DNA from: Apium graveolens
Taxonomy: Eukaryota > Streptophyta > Magnoliopsida > Apiales > Apiaceae
Length of the DNA: 64,000 nucleotides
Direction: 5' to 3'
Assembly (NCBI RefSeq): GCF_009905375.1
Contig: NC_133655.1
Coordinates: 40,455,593 to 40,519,592, forward strand
Both the position numbers and the translations under genes were made by a program. Positions 1-9,880 of this stretch are shown piece by piece. Position 1 is the stretch's first letter. Every line of letters starts with the position of its first letter. The notes beneath the pieces were generated by a model, which saw only the letters and a list, made by a program, of their open reading frames with translations, was not told where the DNA came from and did not search any database.

Positions 1-37
1 AATTAATTTTATTGTTTTATTGTTTAAATATTGACAG

Positions 38-552
38 GAGAATTATCGCCGCTTATATGATGAGCGCTATCCAGAGGGCACCGAGCGTCCATATTTTGAT
101 CAGGATTTGTGGGAGACGGTATCTGATGTCAAGAAGAACTATGTCAAAGGGCAAGGACATCGACGACGCCCATCCATCAGTGGTTCCTCATTCAGCACAC
201 AGTTTTCACAGTCATCTAGCCAGCCATCTGTTCATACTCCTGCTGACTGTGTGAGGGCTATATGCCGAGATCCTGAGCTTCTTCGGATACTAGGAGCCCA
301 TTTGAGAGCTTTGGATCCCGAGGAGCTGGCTCGTGCAGTGGCAGAGGTGAATGCATCACAGCAGGGGGAAGACTCTGAGGTAATTTATTTATTGAACCTA
401 CTTGAATTTTTATTTTTATGTTCTTGATCAGTGGCGGAGTTACTTTTGTATACACAATGGATATCATGTAATGTAATATTTCTTTATCGTTTTGTTAAAT
501 ACAGAGAGCACATCAGGATGATCATGAAGACGAGTTTGGTGGATCTTTTTAG
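38..552 (+). CDS. C-terminal exons of a CACTA transposon protein (partial)
   Basis: An open frame follows a splice acceptor (…TTGACAG, ending at 37) and runs 38-379, starting ENYRRLYDERYPEG and continuing through a Ser/Gln-rich stretch to an acidic end. A GT donor at 380-381 and an AG acceptor at 503-504 allow a second exon, 505-552, adding a short acidic tail ending GGSF and a TAG stop in the same frame. It resembles the C-terminal end of plant CACTA proteins annotated as Ptta/En/Spm transposase (accessory DNA-binding type rather than the catalytic TNPD type); this family call is from memory of the motif style. The N-terminal exons are outside the window. The exon-intron model is inferred from splice signals and frame only. 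No disruption is visible in the visible part. Confidence 0.6.
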
Positions 553-879
553 TTTGTTTCAGTCGCATTTATGTTTATTTTGTACTCGAACTTGCTTGCA
601 CTGTACTATCGTTGGGTGACACTTGAACTTTAGTTTATTTTTTTCATTTTTCCAAGATGGTGTGAAAGTATTTGCATTTGTTATTAAATTTAGATATTTG
701 GATTCGTGTTATTAATATGCTTTGCAAGGTAAATTTGTTGTGTTTTTTCAAGATAAATTTGTTTTTATTGCAAAACAGGTAGAAAATTTGTGAAACAGGA
801 AAATATTTAAATTATAGAAAAGATTTTTAACGACCAAATTTTGTTGCAATTTTTTTGTTGAATTCAGCTCACCATTAGC

Positions 880-1436
880 AACCGAATATGGTAGCTAAAG
901 GTTTGTAGCAAACATTAGCGATGACTTTCAGTAGCTAGAGATTGTTAAAAAATACTACATTTTGTGACTAAATTCAATAGGGAATAGTAGTCGCTTAAGG
1001 TAGCGACCGACAACCGTAGCAAACATTAGTCGCTAAAACCTATAGCGTCGGTCGCTAACGCCGTCGCAAACAATAGTGACCAAAATTCCGTCGCCAAAAC
1101 GGTGGCTGTAGTTAGCGATAGGTTGTCGTAGCAAAAGTTAGTCGTAGACTCTAGCAACACAAAATCGTCGCTAAAAGCCGTAGCCAAAAGTTACGATAGT
1201 ATGTCATCGCTGATTTAGTCGACTCCACGTCAGCGTTTGTCGAATTAGAGCTGACATGGATTAGCTACGACGTCGGTCGCTAATAGCCGTCGCTATGGAG
1301 ACGGTCGCTGACGTTTATCGCAGAAAGGAAAATTAGCTACCAGTTTTTAAGCGATAGATATTGGCGACGCCGGTTGGTCGCTGATAGGCATCTACGACAG
1401 TTTTCGGTCGCTGATAGTCGATCGCTGAAAGAGCAG
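880..1436. repeat. CACTA subterminal repeat array
   Basis: Dense, degenerate copies of a motif close to GTCGCTA (or TAGCGAC) occur in both orientations, for example near 966-1080, 1265-1310 and 1375-1430. They are interspersed rather than in tandem. In known CACTA elements such subterminal motifs bind the element-encoded accessory protein. The run stops at the terminal inverted repeat, which supports the element boundary. Confidence 0.75.
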
Positions 1437-1448
1437 TTTCTTGTAGTG
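1437..1448 (+). repeat. CACTA 3' terminal inverted repeat
   Basis: The 12 bases TTTCTTGTAGTG are the exact inverse of CACTACAAGAAA, the end shared by many plant CACTA elements. They mark the right boundary of the transposon. Confidence 0.85.
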
Positions 1449-2304
1449 TAATTTATTGATCCAATACGATCCAACACGAACCAATATTCCATAAATATAA
1501 ATAGCCTATTTTTTATTTCATTTTATTCGTATAATCATAACCAGTCAGTAAAAATCAGTAAAATACATATAAAACCCTAATTATTCGTTACGTTTTTGAA
1601 AATCAAACCCTCAAACGAAGGCGTTATCGAAATCCGATTCGGGCGTGCCTATATCAAATCGAAGCTCTCGAAAAGTACTTTCTGAATCAATAAACTATTT
1701 TAGTGGAGAAATCAAGGTGATTTTCTTATTTATTTTCGAATTATTTGATAATTAAAATATGAATTTTTGGTTTTTATGTTGTTGATATGATTTGATGATT
1801 GTATCTTATAGATAATTTTATCCTGATCATTTTGGTATATCATATGATGAATTTGGAGTTCAATAACATATATAAAAGGGTGTTCGATTCTCGAAAATAA
1901 AATTAGGGTTCTTGATATGAATGTTTTAAATTGGAAATTGGGTATTTCTAGGTTAAGGGTTATTGTATAAAATTGATGTTACCATAATGGTAGATCGTCA
2001 AACAAAGAATTGATTGGTATATAATAGATTAACAAACGATACCGGAAAGGTGATGATCGGAAAAAACGATCGAGGTGGCGGCAAAAATTTTAAATGAATT
2101 TTCCGTTCGATTCATCGATTGTTTGGCTGATTCGTTACTGCGGATGTGTTTCTGGGATTGCATAGATCATACACCCGTGTTTTGGTTGAATTCTGGGCTG
2201 ATTTTGGCTCGCCGGAAAAGCTCGGCGGTCTCCGTTAATGGCGGCGACCGCCGACGAACGGCAGCGAAGCCGGAGAAGGCGACCAAAGTGCACTTTAGCC
2301 CATG
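1449..2304. other. Non-coding sequence, origin unclear
   Basis: This stretch contains an 'aaaccctaa'-type leader at about 1570, GC-richer sequence at 2070-2290, and short open frames with no recognisable motif. The 84- and 73-codon frames near 2075-2459 overlap and look fortuitous. It may be the upstream part of the LTR-like sequence that ends at 4451, interrupted by the CACTA element, but I see no boundary to prove that. Confidence 0.4.
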
Positions 2305-4451
2305 TGGTTTTCCTGATTTACAAATATAGTATTCTTGTTTTAAAATCTTATAAAAACAGGATTCTTGTTTTATTTATTTTCAGAAATAGTATTTATTTTA
2401 TATTATTTTCAGAAAATTGTATTAATTATTTTAAAATTCCAAAAATCAGTATTTTTTAATTCTATTTTTTTTAATTCGAAATTAAATCTGAATTATTTAA
2501 TTAATTAATTTTAATTGATAATTAATTATTTAATTATTCAATTAATTTAAATATTAATTGATTAATTGATTTAATTAATTATTAAATAATTTTAATTGAT
2601 TATTTAATTCGATTTAATTACTTCTTTTGATTTAAAAATTCCGAAAAATAGTTTCGAGCTTTAAAATATTATTTTAAATTATTTTCAAGGCTCGATAATT
2701 ATTATAAAATTAATTTAAAGTCATATTCGGGTATTCGAACCATATTTTTTAATTTTAAAATGATTCGGAGACCCGCTTTAATTCCGAAAAATATTCAAAA
2801 ATTCGGAATAATTAGACCGTTCGTCTGTTTAATATGAAACGAACGCATCTAGACTTAGAAAATATTCCGCTTTCACTAAAAATACTTTCAAGACATAAAA
2901 TCTTTCATTTCAGAAGGTCGCTTCATTTTGTAAATGTTTCTGAGTCGCGTAATTATCGTAAAATTGTATTTCGACTCGATTTCAGTTTTGAACATACCGA
3001 GTCAAATGTTTTGACGAACTGAGTTATATGTTATATGAAATATGTGATACGTGCCTTATGTGTTATGTAAACTATGAGTCCACATGTCTATTAAACTTTA
3101 TCTGATTAAAGATGGTCCTTATCTGTTATTATCGGGAGGGTAGATGATAAGGATAACCGTATAGACTAGACAATTATAGATTGTCAGTTAATTGAATGGT
3201 ATCTTTTATGATAGATACACATAGTGCGAGGCATTCATAGCCAGACGAAGGTTGTAAAAGCAAAGCCTGATTACGTGTATTCAGAATAGGGATAAACCTG
3301 AAATGGTGAATGATAAGAAAGGTCAAGTGGTTTGTCAATGGAAATGCAGAAACATCAGGACTGAGTGATATGGCAGATAGTTAAAGATCAGAGGTTTATC
3401 AATTGAGGCAAGTATTCCTAAACTTTCTTCTAAAATACTGCAAATATTTCTTCATTCCTATTCTAAGTTCAAAATAGTTAAGTGTTTTTATATTTCGCTG
3501 CAATTACTCTTACTTATGCAAGTACCTCTTTGATCTTGTTCCTTGATTATCGATTGATCTCTTGAGCAAATACCCATTATTTCGGGTTATTTGCGAACCT
3601 GGAATTGGGATGTTTTGAAATCAAAGTGATTTGACATCAAAATACTCCACGGACTGGATGGTTACGATGAGGGCCAGGAATGAGCCGGACCTAAGGGCAA
3701 TATATGGCTGGTCCCTTGATTATTTGGCCATAGTGCCTAGGTACCCCATATGTTGGTGGGTCTATGCAGTTGGGTATAGATCCGCATTATATCCTGACTG
3801 ATCAACATGTTATAGTGCATATGTTGGTTTCTAGTGTCTAGTCTAATTTATTGTCGATCGCCATTAACGACATTTCTTCTTGAATAGTTTATAATTACAA
3901 AATCAAAAAAAGATTTGATTCAAAGAGATGAATCAGTGAAATGTTCACTGTTTCTTTACATAAAAATGTGATTTATGATTAAAGGCCAATGAGGGCCGAT
4001 GTTTTATTCTCTCAACTATTTTATATAAATAAATGTATTTTAATATCCTTTAAAGATTGTTTCCAGAAGTTTCTTTAATCTGATACCTGGAAACCATTCG
4101 TGATACTTGCTGGGCATTTTCAGATCACTCTTGCTTTGTGAATTCTTATTTATTTCAGTATCAAATGAGGACAAGAGTGAAAACTTTTAATAGACAACAA
4201 AAGTGGAGAGAGTCCAGCTGAAGGAATTTGGAGGTGTCAGAGTGAATAATACAAGGAAGTTAGTAAAAAGGTAAGGAAATTGTATTTAGTTATTATAATT
4301 TTAGAAGATTAGATTCTTGTTTCATACCATAACCTGTAAGCGATCCGAAATAATTAGACGTTATCTGTATATTTGTTTTAATATACAGGATTGTATTGTT
4401 TAAAGTTGTTTAATGACACCTAATCCTAACCCTGGATTTGGGGATGTTACA
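2305..4451 (+). mobile_element. Gypsy-1-type LTR remnant (3' end at 4451)
   Basis: The sequence ends GGATTTGGGGATGTTACA at 4451, like the 3' end of a gypsy LTR. Inside it are blocks shared with the gypsy-1 LTRs: an AT-rich TTAATTAA tract (about 2460-2640), a 'gaccgttcgtctg…cgaacgcatctagactta' block (2815-2860, compare 6050-6085), and a conserved block of about 190 bp at 3650-3840 that reappears at 13265-13440 and inverted at about 62900-63110. No internal region follows: a different LTR begins immediately at 4452. It is therefore a solo or truncated LTR. The left boundary is not resolved. Confidence 0.6.
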
Positions 4452-5003
4452 TTCGGTCTTATGATTATACATCACACTATGGTAGCGCTAAAATATTCTA
4501 CGATATATACATCGTAACACAATCGTTATTGATGCGTAAAAACTCGAAATGCTATTATCATGACAAGCATGACATTTGTATGAAAGACAGTAAAACAACT
4601 TTTCACAACACAAAAGTATATAGAGTCGTGTTTGTAAACTTTCCTGGGTACTTTGAAGTGGAGGGTGCTCTAGGGTCCGTCCGAAAATCTATGGTTATAA
4701 ACAATTTCGTTTCGTTAGATCCCGTTCGTATTTTATTGCAACTTTTATATACGTGGTACTTATTAATCATTCACGCAACTCACTTTACTCTTATTATTAT
4801 ATTATGTACAAGTAATCGTCACATTCACTTTCTTTTCAAAATCCCTTATGTCCGTTAATGCCTTCTACGTTTCGACCCTCGTCTCCGCTCGCGATTCTTA
4901 AGGGTTTCTATACGCGCGGTCTTGGCTCCGACATTTTTATAAAATTGAAAAATTTATATTTTCACTTGAAATTTTTATGGCAGTTAATTAACTCTATTTA
5001 TTA

Positions 5004-5008
5004 CTCTC
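5004..5008. repeat. Target-site duplication, left copy (gypsy-1)
   Basis: CTCTC directly precedes TATAACACC. The same five bases directly follow GGTGTTATA at 14037-14041. Other copies of the host LTR (near 38520 and 60440) show a single, uninterrupted version of this site, which supports a genuine 5-bp duplication made by an LTR-retrotransposon integrase. Confidence 0.85.
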
Positions 5009-5086
5009 TATAACACCCTCCAAATCCGGGGTATAGATTTGGGGCATTATTAATATCAACTACAAACTAAACCTGCACAATCGGAA
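5009..5086 (+). repeat. 78-bp terminal inverted repeat, left arm
   Basis: Nearly exact reverse complement of 13959-14036 (a few mismatches) and of the end of the 5' LTR (6687-6764). It starts TATAACACCCTCCAAATCC and ends at CTGCACAATCGGAA. Ordinary LTR ends share only a few inverted bases, so 78 bp is unusual. Confidence 0.85.
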
Positions 5087-5501
5087 ATTTTACAAGACCC
5101 TCATAGCTCAAGATATTCGATTCATCCCGGAAGCACGAAGATGTACAGAGACCTGAAGGAAAACTTTTGGTGGCCAAATATGAAGAAAGAAATAGCGGAA
5201 TTGGTTAGCAAGTGTTATACGGGCCAAAGAGTGAAAGCTGAACATCAACGCCCGAGCGGACTACTACAACCACCAGATATTACAGAATAGAAATGGGAGC
5301 ACTTAGCTATGGATTTTGTGGTGGGACTTCCAAGGGCGAAAGTAAATCATGATGCAATTTGGGTTATCATTGACCGATTAACGAAGTCAGCACATTTTCT
5401 TTCGATCAACGAAAGGTTTTCACAGGACAAGTTAGTGCACTTATATCTCAAGGAAATCATAATGCGTCATGGAGTACCCGTATCTATTGTATCGAATAAT
5501 A
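5085..5501 (+). pseudogene. Integrase fragment embedded in the gypsy-1 5' LTR
   Basis: In frame it reads [18 protein letters not shown], then [12 protein letters not shown], then an AMDFVVGLPR block with the first catalytic Asp, and WVIIDRLTKSAHF. It covers the zinc-binding domain (HHCC) and the start of the integrase core, and stops after GVPVSIVS, so the second Asp and the Glu are absent. A TAG stop lies at about 5288, and the second zinc Cys is replaced (CYTG). The fragment matches 11574-11990 of the 3' copy closely. After the fragment the frame runs into LTR sequence and stops at 5525-5527. Confidence 0.8.
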
Positions 5502-6766
5502 TGAATAATAATTCGTTAATTAGTTGATTATTACGAATAACTCGTATTTATACGAGTAGTGTTTCGATAAGTTAAAATTAGTATTCGAGCGATAATTTAT
5601 TCATTCGAAGAATGTCGTAATAATTATTCGTATCGAATAATTAAATGCAGATAATTAATTAATTGATTAATTGTATAAGTTATACTAATAATAATAATAG
5701 TTCGATAATTATACGAGGAATGTGATTAGCTCGTATTTATACGAGTAGTTAATCGTTGGGTTAGATTATGGTGCGAATAGTAATTATTTATTCGATAAAT
5801 AGCGTTTAAATTAGTTGTATCAATTATTTATTTATAAATAATCGATATAATCGAGTAAGTGATTATAATTTATAAATAATGGTAATAAATTATAATTGAT
5901 CCTAATAATTAGGGATTAATTATTTTAAAATACAATAATTATTAATTAATTAATTAAAAATATAATTAAGGATTATTTAATTATAATTAATTATTTATAA
6001 TCAATTATTAATTAATTAAATCTTGTTTAATTCATAATAATTAAACCATTAGTCCGTTTTGAGCGAAACGAAGACCCCTAGACTAAGAAAAATGAAACAA
6101 ATCCAATAAAAATAATTGTAAGTCATAATTTCTTCTGGAAGAGAGTGGTCTTGTGTTAGTTAATTGTTTATATGCCCTAATAGGGGTAGAATTGAGCCAA
6201 ATAAATTCCGAAAAATTATAATTAAATCAAATAGGGTTAGTTAATACAGGTATGCGTCTAGTATCGATTCTAAAAATATTTATAAGTCCAAAAATCCATT
6301 ATGTGCTTTATGTGCTATGTGCTTAACGAGATTATATGAACCTTATGTGCTATATAATTATATGTGTATATATGCGAGTCAAAACCCGCATAGTCAAGAA
6401 GCGAGTCAAGCAGCGGGACCCTCTTATACCAAGAGTGTTCATCCCTATCCCAGAAGAGAGCTTTGAGTTACCAGATCAGGTGTAACAGGATAAGTAGTAA
6501 TGTTGGTTTGAATAAAAGTTGTGTGGTGAGAATGTAGATAGAATAAAGTTTTGTAATAAAGAGAGTTCTTGAGACAGATTGTTTTTATTTGGGTTTGTAA
6601 TAAAGTTAGTATGTCGTTCTTGTTTTCAACTCTTAACCTTAAAAGATCCTGAGTAGCAGTAGTTCGGGGTAATTATTATATTTATATTCCGCTTGTGCAG
6701 GTTTAGTTTGTAGTTGATATTAATAATGCCCCAAATCTATACCCCGGATTTAGAGGGTGTTATAGT

Positions 6767-6784
6767 TGGCATCAGAGCTTAGGT
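6767..6784 (+). other. Gypsy-1 primer-binding site (initiator tRNA-Met type)
   Basis: TGGCATCAGAGCTTAGGT two bases after the LTR end resembles the TGGTATCAGAGC site complementary to the 3' end of initiator tRNA-Met, which plant chromoviruses use to start minus-strand DNA synthesis. There is one mismatch in the core. Confidence 0.8.
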
Positions 6785-6944
6785 TTTGACCCTTGAAAAC
6801 AAGAACATTAGGGTTAAGATAAGATAGGAAGGTCATATAGGATAGAAGTAAGAATGTTAGGGTTGTTTGTTTATGTGATTAAAAGTTATGAGTTTTAGGA
6901 TTGTGATTTAATTGTTCCTATGTTATTATTGTTATGTATATTAG

Positions 6945-7760
6945 ATGGCTTCTTCGTCGTCATCTACGGAGCAGACTGAGTCAGACCCAGTAGTAGCACC
7001 AGTACTAGCCCCAGCATCAGTGCAGATTTTTCCTCCATTACCACCACCTACACCATTGCCACCTGGACCAGCACTAGAGATACCCCCTCCACCTGAGGTA
7101 CCAGACTTTATTGATTATTTCCCTTAATTTTAGCCGGAGATACCTGACTTTCCACCTTTGGAGTTTCCGATGTTTGATGTTCCTGATATGGTTGAAATTC
7201 CACAGTGGGAGGACTTAGAGCCACAGGTTCCTGTGCCACAGTTTGAGATTCCAGAGATTCCACAGATGGAGCCAGAGTTAGAGCCACCGGTATATGCCCC
7301 CATGGAGCAGCCTGTTTTGTTTCCTGCACCGCTAGTTGTTTATGCCCCTGTGCCCGGAGTATACCAGTTCCCGCAACCAGAGTTTATGGACGAGGTGGTG
7401 GTGAATCAGCCATTATCATTGCCTTCTCGAGGTTCCCGCACAGATCTTCGTGAGCATCACACAGTTACATATCAACGGTACCAGTCAGAGAGAGAGGAGA
7501 TGGTCAGATGGCAGGATCAGTGTAGAGAGATCTTTGGGTTGTTTGAGACACATGAGGACGGTCCAGTTCGAGCACTTCACCCACACTATATCTTGAGAGA
7601 GAGACTACGCCAGATCCACAGGGCTGGTTCTCAGGAGCTTACTGACTTGAGGCAGCAGGACATTAGTACAGAGACAGCATATCGCAGGGCGATGAGACTC
7701 ACAGAGGCAGTGTTAGAGGCTTTGCAAGAGGAGCTGAGCCGTGTGCCACCGGGATTCTGA
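6945..7760 (+). pseudogene. Accessory ORF upstream of gag in gypsy-1 (proline-rich)
   Basis: One frame starting at ATG 6945, about 180 bases after the LTR, ending TGA at 7760 (about 271 codons). Two in-frame stops close together (7126-7133) split it into a 60-codon and a roughly 200-codon part. The N-terminal part is Ser- then Pro/Val/Ala-rich; residues 65-150 are rich in Pro-Glu-Met-Phe; the last 110 residues lose proline and are rich in Arg, Glu and Gln, likely helical (…YQRYQSEREEMVRWQD…, …AMRLTEAVLEALQEEL). No zinc finger, protease or membrane segment is visible. The function is unknown. Most chromoviruses have gag directly after the leader, so a separate ORF here is atypical. Ogre/Tat elements do have such an ORF1, but their other features differ. 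Confidence 0.65.
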
Positions 7761-8281
7761 TCTCAGTAGACAGAGGAGTGTTGTATCTTGTATATTATCT
7801 GTAGATAGAGGCAACATAGTATTATATGACTAGTTTGTATGAGTGTAGCTACTAGTTTTGACTGATAGTAGTAGCAGTACGACTGACATATTATAGACTT
7901 TTGTATCAAGCATTGACACATGCAGCTGGTGTCCTACCTATATATATATAAGATGAACCTTTTCATGTTTTCTTTATTTTATTTTTCCAGTCATTTAAGC
8001 ATTTACATTTATTTTATTATTTTACCGTTGCATATTTTAAAATGTTGTTTTATTTATAATCATGTTGCACCCTTTATGTTTTCAAAATTTTAAATTATTT
8101 TAAAAGGATTTATTTAAACATCGCACTGTTTTACTTATTCATTTAGATATTTAATAAATTGTTTTCTTTCTCTATATCAACTGTTTTAACGCTGTTTTAA
8201 TATTATAAAGACTGTTTTTATTCCATAACACCTGTTTAGTAAATTGTTATTAAGAGGACCCATTGTTTTATTATCAGAAAT
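7761..8281 (+). other. Non-coding leader between accessory ORF and gag
   Basis: About 520 AT-rich bases with no sizeable plus-strand frame and a short TATATATATA tract near 7942. It could serve as a leader for gag or hold a splice acceptor, but nothing is decisive. Confidence 0.4.
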
Positions 8282-9430
8282 ATGGCACCTAAAAGAAAAG
8301 CACGACCCGACTCGTCTAACGGAAATACCGAGGGTCAAAACGATAATAACCAGATGGATCAGATGTTTCATCTCATGCAACAGCAGATGCTGATGATGCA
8401 GCAATAGATGCAGCAACAACAACAACAGTTTCAACAAAAAATGCTACACCAAGCCGCTCATCCAGAACATCAAGTACCACCAGCAGCACCTGTAGTTACT
8501 TTCAAGCAATTTCAGTCGATAAAGCCTCCAGAATTTTCCGGTTCCACAGATCCTACAAAGGCGAGAGCTTGGCTGAAGGAGATAGAAAAGACTTTTACGT
8601 TGGTTAAGGTTGAGGAAGAACAGAAGACGGACTTTGCCAGCTACTTTCTGAAGGGCGAAGCCAATTACTGATGGGAATCAAAGAAAGCTTTGGAAGGAGA
8701 AGGTGTGGTAACCTGGGATAGATTCATTGATCTTTTCCTGGAGAAATATTTTTCTCGCTATATGAAGAATCAGATGGAGATCAAGTTCCTGGAACTGAAG
8801 CAAGACAACTTATCGGTCGCGGATTATGAGACCAAGTTCACTGAATTGGCTAGATTTGTTCCTGAGCAAGTGGATACGGATGAAAAGCGGGCCAAGAGAT
8901 TCCAGCAAGGACTGAAGCCATGGATTCGTAGCAGGGTAGCCGTATTTGAGCTGACGACTTATACGTCTATTGTTCAGAAGGCCATGATTATTGAAGGTGA
9001 GAGTGAAGCAGCTCAGAAAGAAAAGGGACCAGGAAATTCCCAGAACCGTTTCAACAGAAGGCCGGGATTTCAAGCCCGGGGAAAGGTAAATACTAGGAGA
9101 CCAGAACAGGGCAACCAGAGGATGGGTAATCGAGTTCCAGCTCTGAATCACCAAAGACTTATCCGACCGCCTATACCTGATTGCAAAATATGTGGTAAAA
9201 AGCATACTGGGATTTGCAACAAGCCAAATGTCACGTGTTTCAAGTGCAAGCAAAGGGGACACTACTATGGAGAATGTCCGATGGGAAAGGTAGAAGTTAC
9301 TTATTTCCAGTGCAGAAGAAAAGGACATATTGCTAAGGACTGCAGAGGGGTTGCAATGGCCACTAGTATTCCAAGGGTTTTAGCATTACCTCCACCTCCA
9401 CTACCACCACAAAATCAGCCCAGGGCAAGG
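8282..9430 (+). pseudogene. gag: Gypsy-1 Gag region
   Basis: The frame starts at ATG 8282 (MAPKRKARPD), passes a Met/Gln-rich segment, then the retrotransposon Gag capsid homology region (about residues 75-240: VTFKQFQSIKPPEF, ARAWLKEIEKTF, then WDRFIDLFLEKYF). A basic Arg/Asn/Gly-rich stretch follows. The zinc knuckle area at about 9185-9350 reads CKICGKKHTGIC, CFKCKQRGHYYGEC (a proper CX2CX4HX4C) and FQCRRKGHIAKDC (first Cys replaced by Phe). Gag packages the RNA into virus-like particles. It is interrupted by TAG at 8405-8407 in the Gln run and TGA at 8669-8671. It is fused in frame to the protease, as is usual in this group. Confidence 0.85.
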
Positions 9431-9874
9431 ACTTTCAACATGTCAATGAAGGAAGCTGTACAGAGTCCGAATGTGGTTACAGGTACGCTCCTTGTGAATT
9501 CAGTAAATGCCCAAGTATTGATTGATTCAGGAGCTACTAGATCTTTTATTTCTGAAGGTTTTATTTCTAAGATAGATTGTGAGGTTTAGTGGTTAGATGA
9601 AGTGTTAGTCATAAAATTAGCAAATGATGATCAGGTTACAGAAGATCGAGTATGTCCAGGTTGTGATATTGAGATAGGAAGATGTCATTTCTCAGTTGAC
9701 TTGATACCTTTCAGGTTAGGAGAATTTGATATTATTTTAGGAATGGATTGGCTAGCTAGTAATAATGCTCAGATTGATTGCGCAAATAAGAAAGTGAAAT
9801 TGCAGACTGAAGAAAATATAACGGTAATATTTAAAGGTGAGAAACAAAAGCATAGATTCTTAACAATGATGTAG
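9431..9874 (+). pseudogene. pro: Gypsy-1 aspartic protease region
   Basis: Continues in the Gag frame. The catalytic triad Asp-Ser-Gly lies in VLIDSGATRSFIS with the Asp codon at 9524-9526, and the conserved block FDIILGMDWL comes near 9727. This domain cuts the polyprotein. The frame is broken by TAG at 9587-9589 between the active site and the rest, and again by TAG at 9872-9874 before RT. The catalytic motif itself is intact. Confidence 0.8.
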
Positions 9875-9880
9875 ACGAAA

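Larger units (their letters stand above)
1..1448 (+). mobile_element. CACTA (En/Spm-type) DNA transposon, 3' part
   Basis: The element enters from the left edge and ends at 1448 with TTTCTTGTAGTG, the inverse of the CACTACAAGAAA terminus known for plant CACTA transposons. About 570 bases before this end are packed with short GTCGCTA/TAGCGAC-like motifs in both orientations, the subterminal repeats that such elements use for transposase binding. Upstream are the last exons of an element gene. CACTA elements make 3-bp target duplications; the bases after the end are TAA, but the other end is outside the window, so this cannot be tested. Family identity is well supported; element length is unknown. 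Confidence 0.85.
5009..6764 (+). repeat. Gypsy-1 5' LTR (chimeric, internally deleted)
   Basis: Runs from TATAACACC to GGTGTTATA just before the primer-binding site. It consists of (1) 78 bp that are the inverse of the LTR's own 3' end, (2) an integrase fragment at 5085-5501, and (3) LTR body 5502-6764, AT-rich with TTAATTAA tracts. It aligns to 11574-14036 at a constant offset of 6489 bases at first. It lacks the roughly 800 bp found at about 12848-13654 of the 3' copy, and that missing block is present in the related LTRs at 2305-4451 and 62359-64000, so the 5' LTR is the one with the deletion. Confidence 0.8.

Noticed and set aside
2075..2459. Two overlapping plus-strand open frames (84 and 73 codons)
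   Set aside because: No recognisable motif, different frames over the same DNA, and located in LTR-like sequence.
2461..2640. AT-rich tract as a replication origin or matrix attachment site
   Set aside because: Similar tracts recur in every gypsy-1-type LTR (5640-6020, 12130-12480, 63840-64000), so the tract is part of the repeat; no specific evidence for an origin.
4529..4858. 109-codon plus-strand frame
   Set aside because: It lies within the gypsy-2-family LTR; the corresponding places at 38068-38355 and 47679-47906 give different, broken frames, so it is not conserved as protein.
8810..9328. 172-codon minus-strand frame
   Set aside because: Antisense shadow of the gypsy-1 gag frame, which has clear Gag motifs on the plus strand.
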